Positions 34,890-35,539 of a DNA stretch of 35,539 bases are shown one piece after another. The stretch lies in NCBI GenBank assembly GCA_902497095.1, contig CABVDD010000021.1, positions 1 through 35,539 of the forward strand, written 5' to 3'. The notes under the pieces are model-generated. The model ran no database searches. It saw nothing but the letters and a program-made list of their open reading frames with translations, and was not told where the DNA came from. Origin of the DNA: an uncultured Faecalicoccus sp. GTDB taxonomy: Bacteria > Bacillota_I > Bacilli_A > Erysipelotrichales > Erysipelotrichaceae. A program made the position numbers and the translations under genes. Numbering within the stretch: position 1 is the first letter of the stretch; every line of letters begins with the position of its first letter.

Positions 34890-35439
34890 TAAAATAATAA
34901 ATTTTTGATTCTATTCTCATACAAGCTTGTATAAAACAGAAATCTAAATCGAATTCTGCGTAAATCCCTTTACACATATAATTTAATAATTTTTACAATG
35001 TACATACTGAATCAAATCCAGATTTTTCTTTTTCATCATGTTAAAAGATTTTAATGTTGATTATCTACCATACAAAAAAAGAGCCAAATTGCTAGTCTGA
35101 CCCTTCCATCATTATAAAGCTAAGATTCATAGTATAAAGATTGCACATCCTATTATGTTTTAATAATACGTTTATTGATCATTTTTATTTTTCCGCTTCA
35201 TCTACATCTTCTCAATAATATCGATGTAAACGCTTGTACCTCAAGCTGCCTTTATAGTTTTATCACATGATTCATTTCCTTAATCCATTAAAATTAAAAA
35301 AACTTTTATGATTCAGTCTAAACTTTTGGCCATTTCCATATAAATGCCATTGTATCTCATTTAAAACAAGATTTTTTAGAAAAATTATAATTTGGGGATT
35401 TCTTTGGGAAAAATCATCAGTTGAATTAGGATAAGACAC
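34890..35439. other. Intergenic region between the trehalose operon and tRNA-Phe
   Basis: No supported gene. A near-match to the catabolite response element, ATGTAAACGCTTGTA, lies at 35224-35238 (one mismatch to the loose consensus), about 340 bp before the permease promoter, which is far for direct control. The rest is AT-rich and I see nothing else I can support. Confidence 0.5.
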
Positions 35440-35472
35440 AAAAAAAAGCCTTTATCTAAAGCGATAAAGACT
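35440..35472 (-). terminator. Terminator of the tRNA gene
   Basis: On the minus strand AGTCTTTATC pairs with GATAAAGGCT (one mismatch or G-T pair) around a 6-base loop, followed by eight T at 35440-35447. It lies 12 bp past the tRNA 3' end. Confidence 0.8.
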
Positions 35473-35484
35473 CATTTTAATTGG

Positions 35485-35539
35485 TGGTGGTCTCAGTCGG
35501 AATCGAACCAACGACACAAGGATTTTCAGTCCTTTGCTC
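35485..35539 (-). tRNA. tRNA-Phe (GAA), 5' part cut by window edge
   Basis: Reading the minus strand, the anticodon stem AAGGA/TCCTT encloses the loop CTGAAAA with anticodon GAA (35525-35527). The variable loop GTGTC, T-arm GTTGG-TTCGATT-CCGAC, acceptor strand TGAGACC, discriminator A and an encoded CCA (35485-35487) follow. The D-arm is only partly present, as it runs out of the window. An intrinsic terminator follows. Confidence 0.93.

Noticed and set aside
35081..35110. Stretch GAGCCAAATTGCTAG and following bases looking like an insertion-sequence end.
   Set aside because: No partner inverted repeat, target duplication or transposase can be found nearby.
35224..35238. Near-match to a catabolite response element.
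   Set aside because: One mismatch and about 340 bp upstream of the trehalose promoter; position does not support control of that operon.
1..35539. CRISPR arrays.
   Set aside because: No series of regularly spaced direct repeats was seen anywhere in the window.

Overview
The window is about 35.5 kb of AT-rich, low-GC Firmicute chromosome. Strong AGGAGG-type ribosome binding sites, tight minus-strand operons, a GntR-type trehalose module with an IIBCA permease and the general style of the proteins suggest a gut Erysipelotrichia-like bacterium. That placement is inference; no species marker is visible.

Positions 1-20726 hold a cell-surface polysaccharide locus, all on the minus strand. Read in the direction of transcription it contains: a metallo-beta-lactamase-fold lipoprotein; a Wzm/Wzt ABC exporter whose ATPase has a C-terminal glycan-binding-type domain; an intrinsic terminator; a methyltransferase-kinase protein resembling chain-capping enzymes; two glycosyltransferases of rhamnan type; a sugar epimerase; a 665-residue polytopic membrane protein of GT-C type; a polyprenyl-phosphate glycosyltransferase; a DUF2304 small membrane protein; a MerR-methyltransferase fusion; dTDP-rhamnose synthesis genes in the order rfbA-C-B-D; a GT4 glycosyltransferase; a Wzx-like flippase; a GT2 glycosyltransferase; a LicD-family phosphotransferase; and the start of a secreted protein. 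The gene set suggests a rhamnose-rich polymer exported by Wzm/Wzt, possibly end-capped, then decorated outside the cell by a module like streptococcal GacI/J/K/L and by a LicD phospho-substituent.

The most distinctive regulatory feature is the 63-bp gap between the MerR-methyltransferase fusion and rfbA. It holds a perfect 17-bp palindrome inside a 19-bp spacer between TTGACC and TATTAT, the layout of a MerR-activated promoter. The fusion therefore probably controls the rhamnose genes next to it.

Positions 20727-25750 are an accessory stretch: an RloB/AAA-ATPase pair resembling the AbiL defence system, an Rpn/PDDEXK-type nuclease, a frameshifted HTH regulator pseudogene and about 0.9 kb of non-coding DNA with inverted repeats. 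Positions 25751-29063 hold an ECF sigma factor operon with a membrane protein (possible anti-sigma factor), an ABC ATPase and a permease whose reading frame is broken in a short homopolymer at its 5' end.

Positions 29492-34889 are a trehalose utilisation module: treR on the plus strand, facing a minus-strand operon of PTS permease, phospho-alpha-glucosidase and ROK glucokinase. ACGTACAT-type palindromes lie in the promoter spacers of both units, so TreR probably controls both. The right edge holds most of a tRNA-Phe with its terminator.
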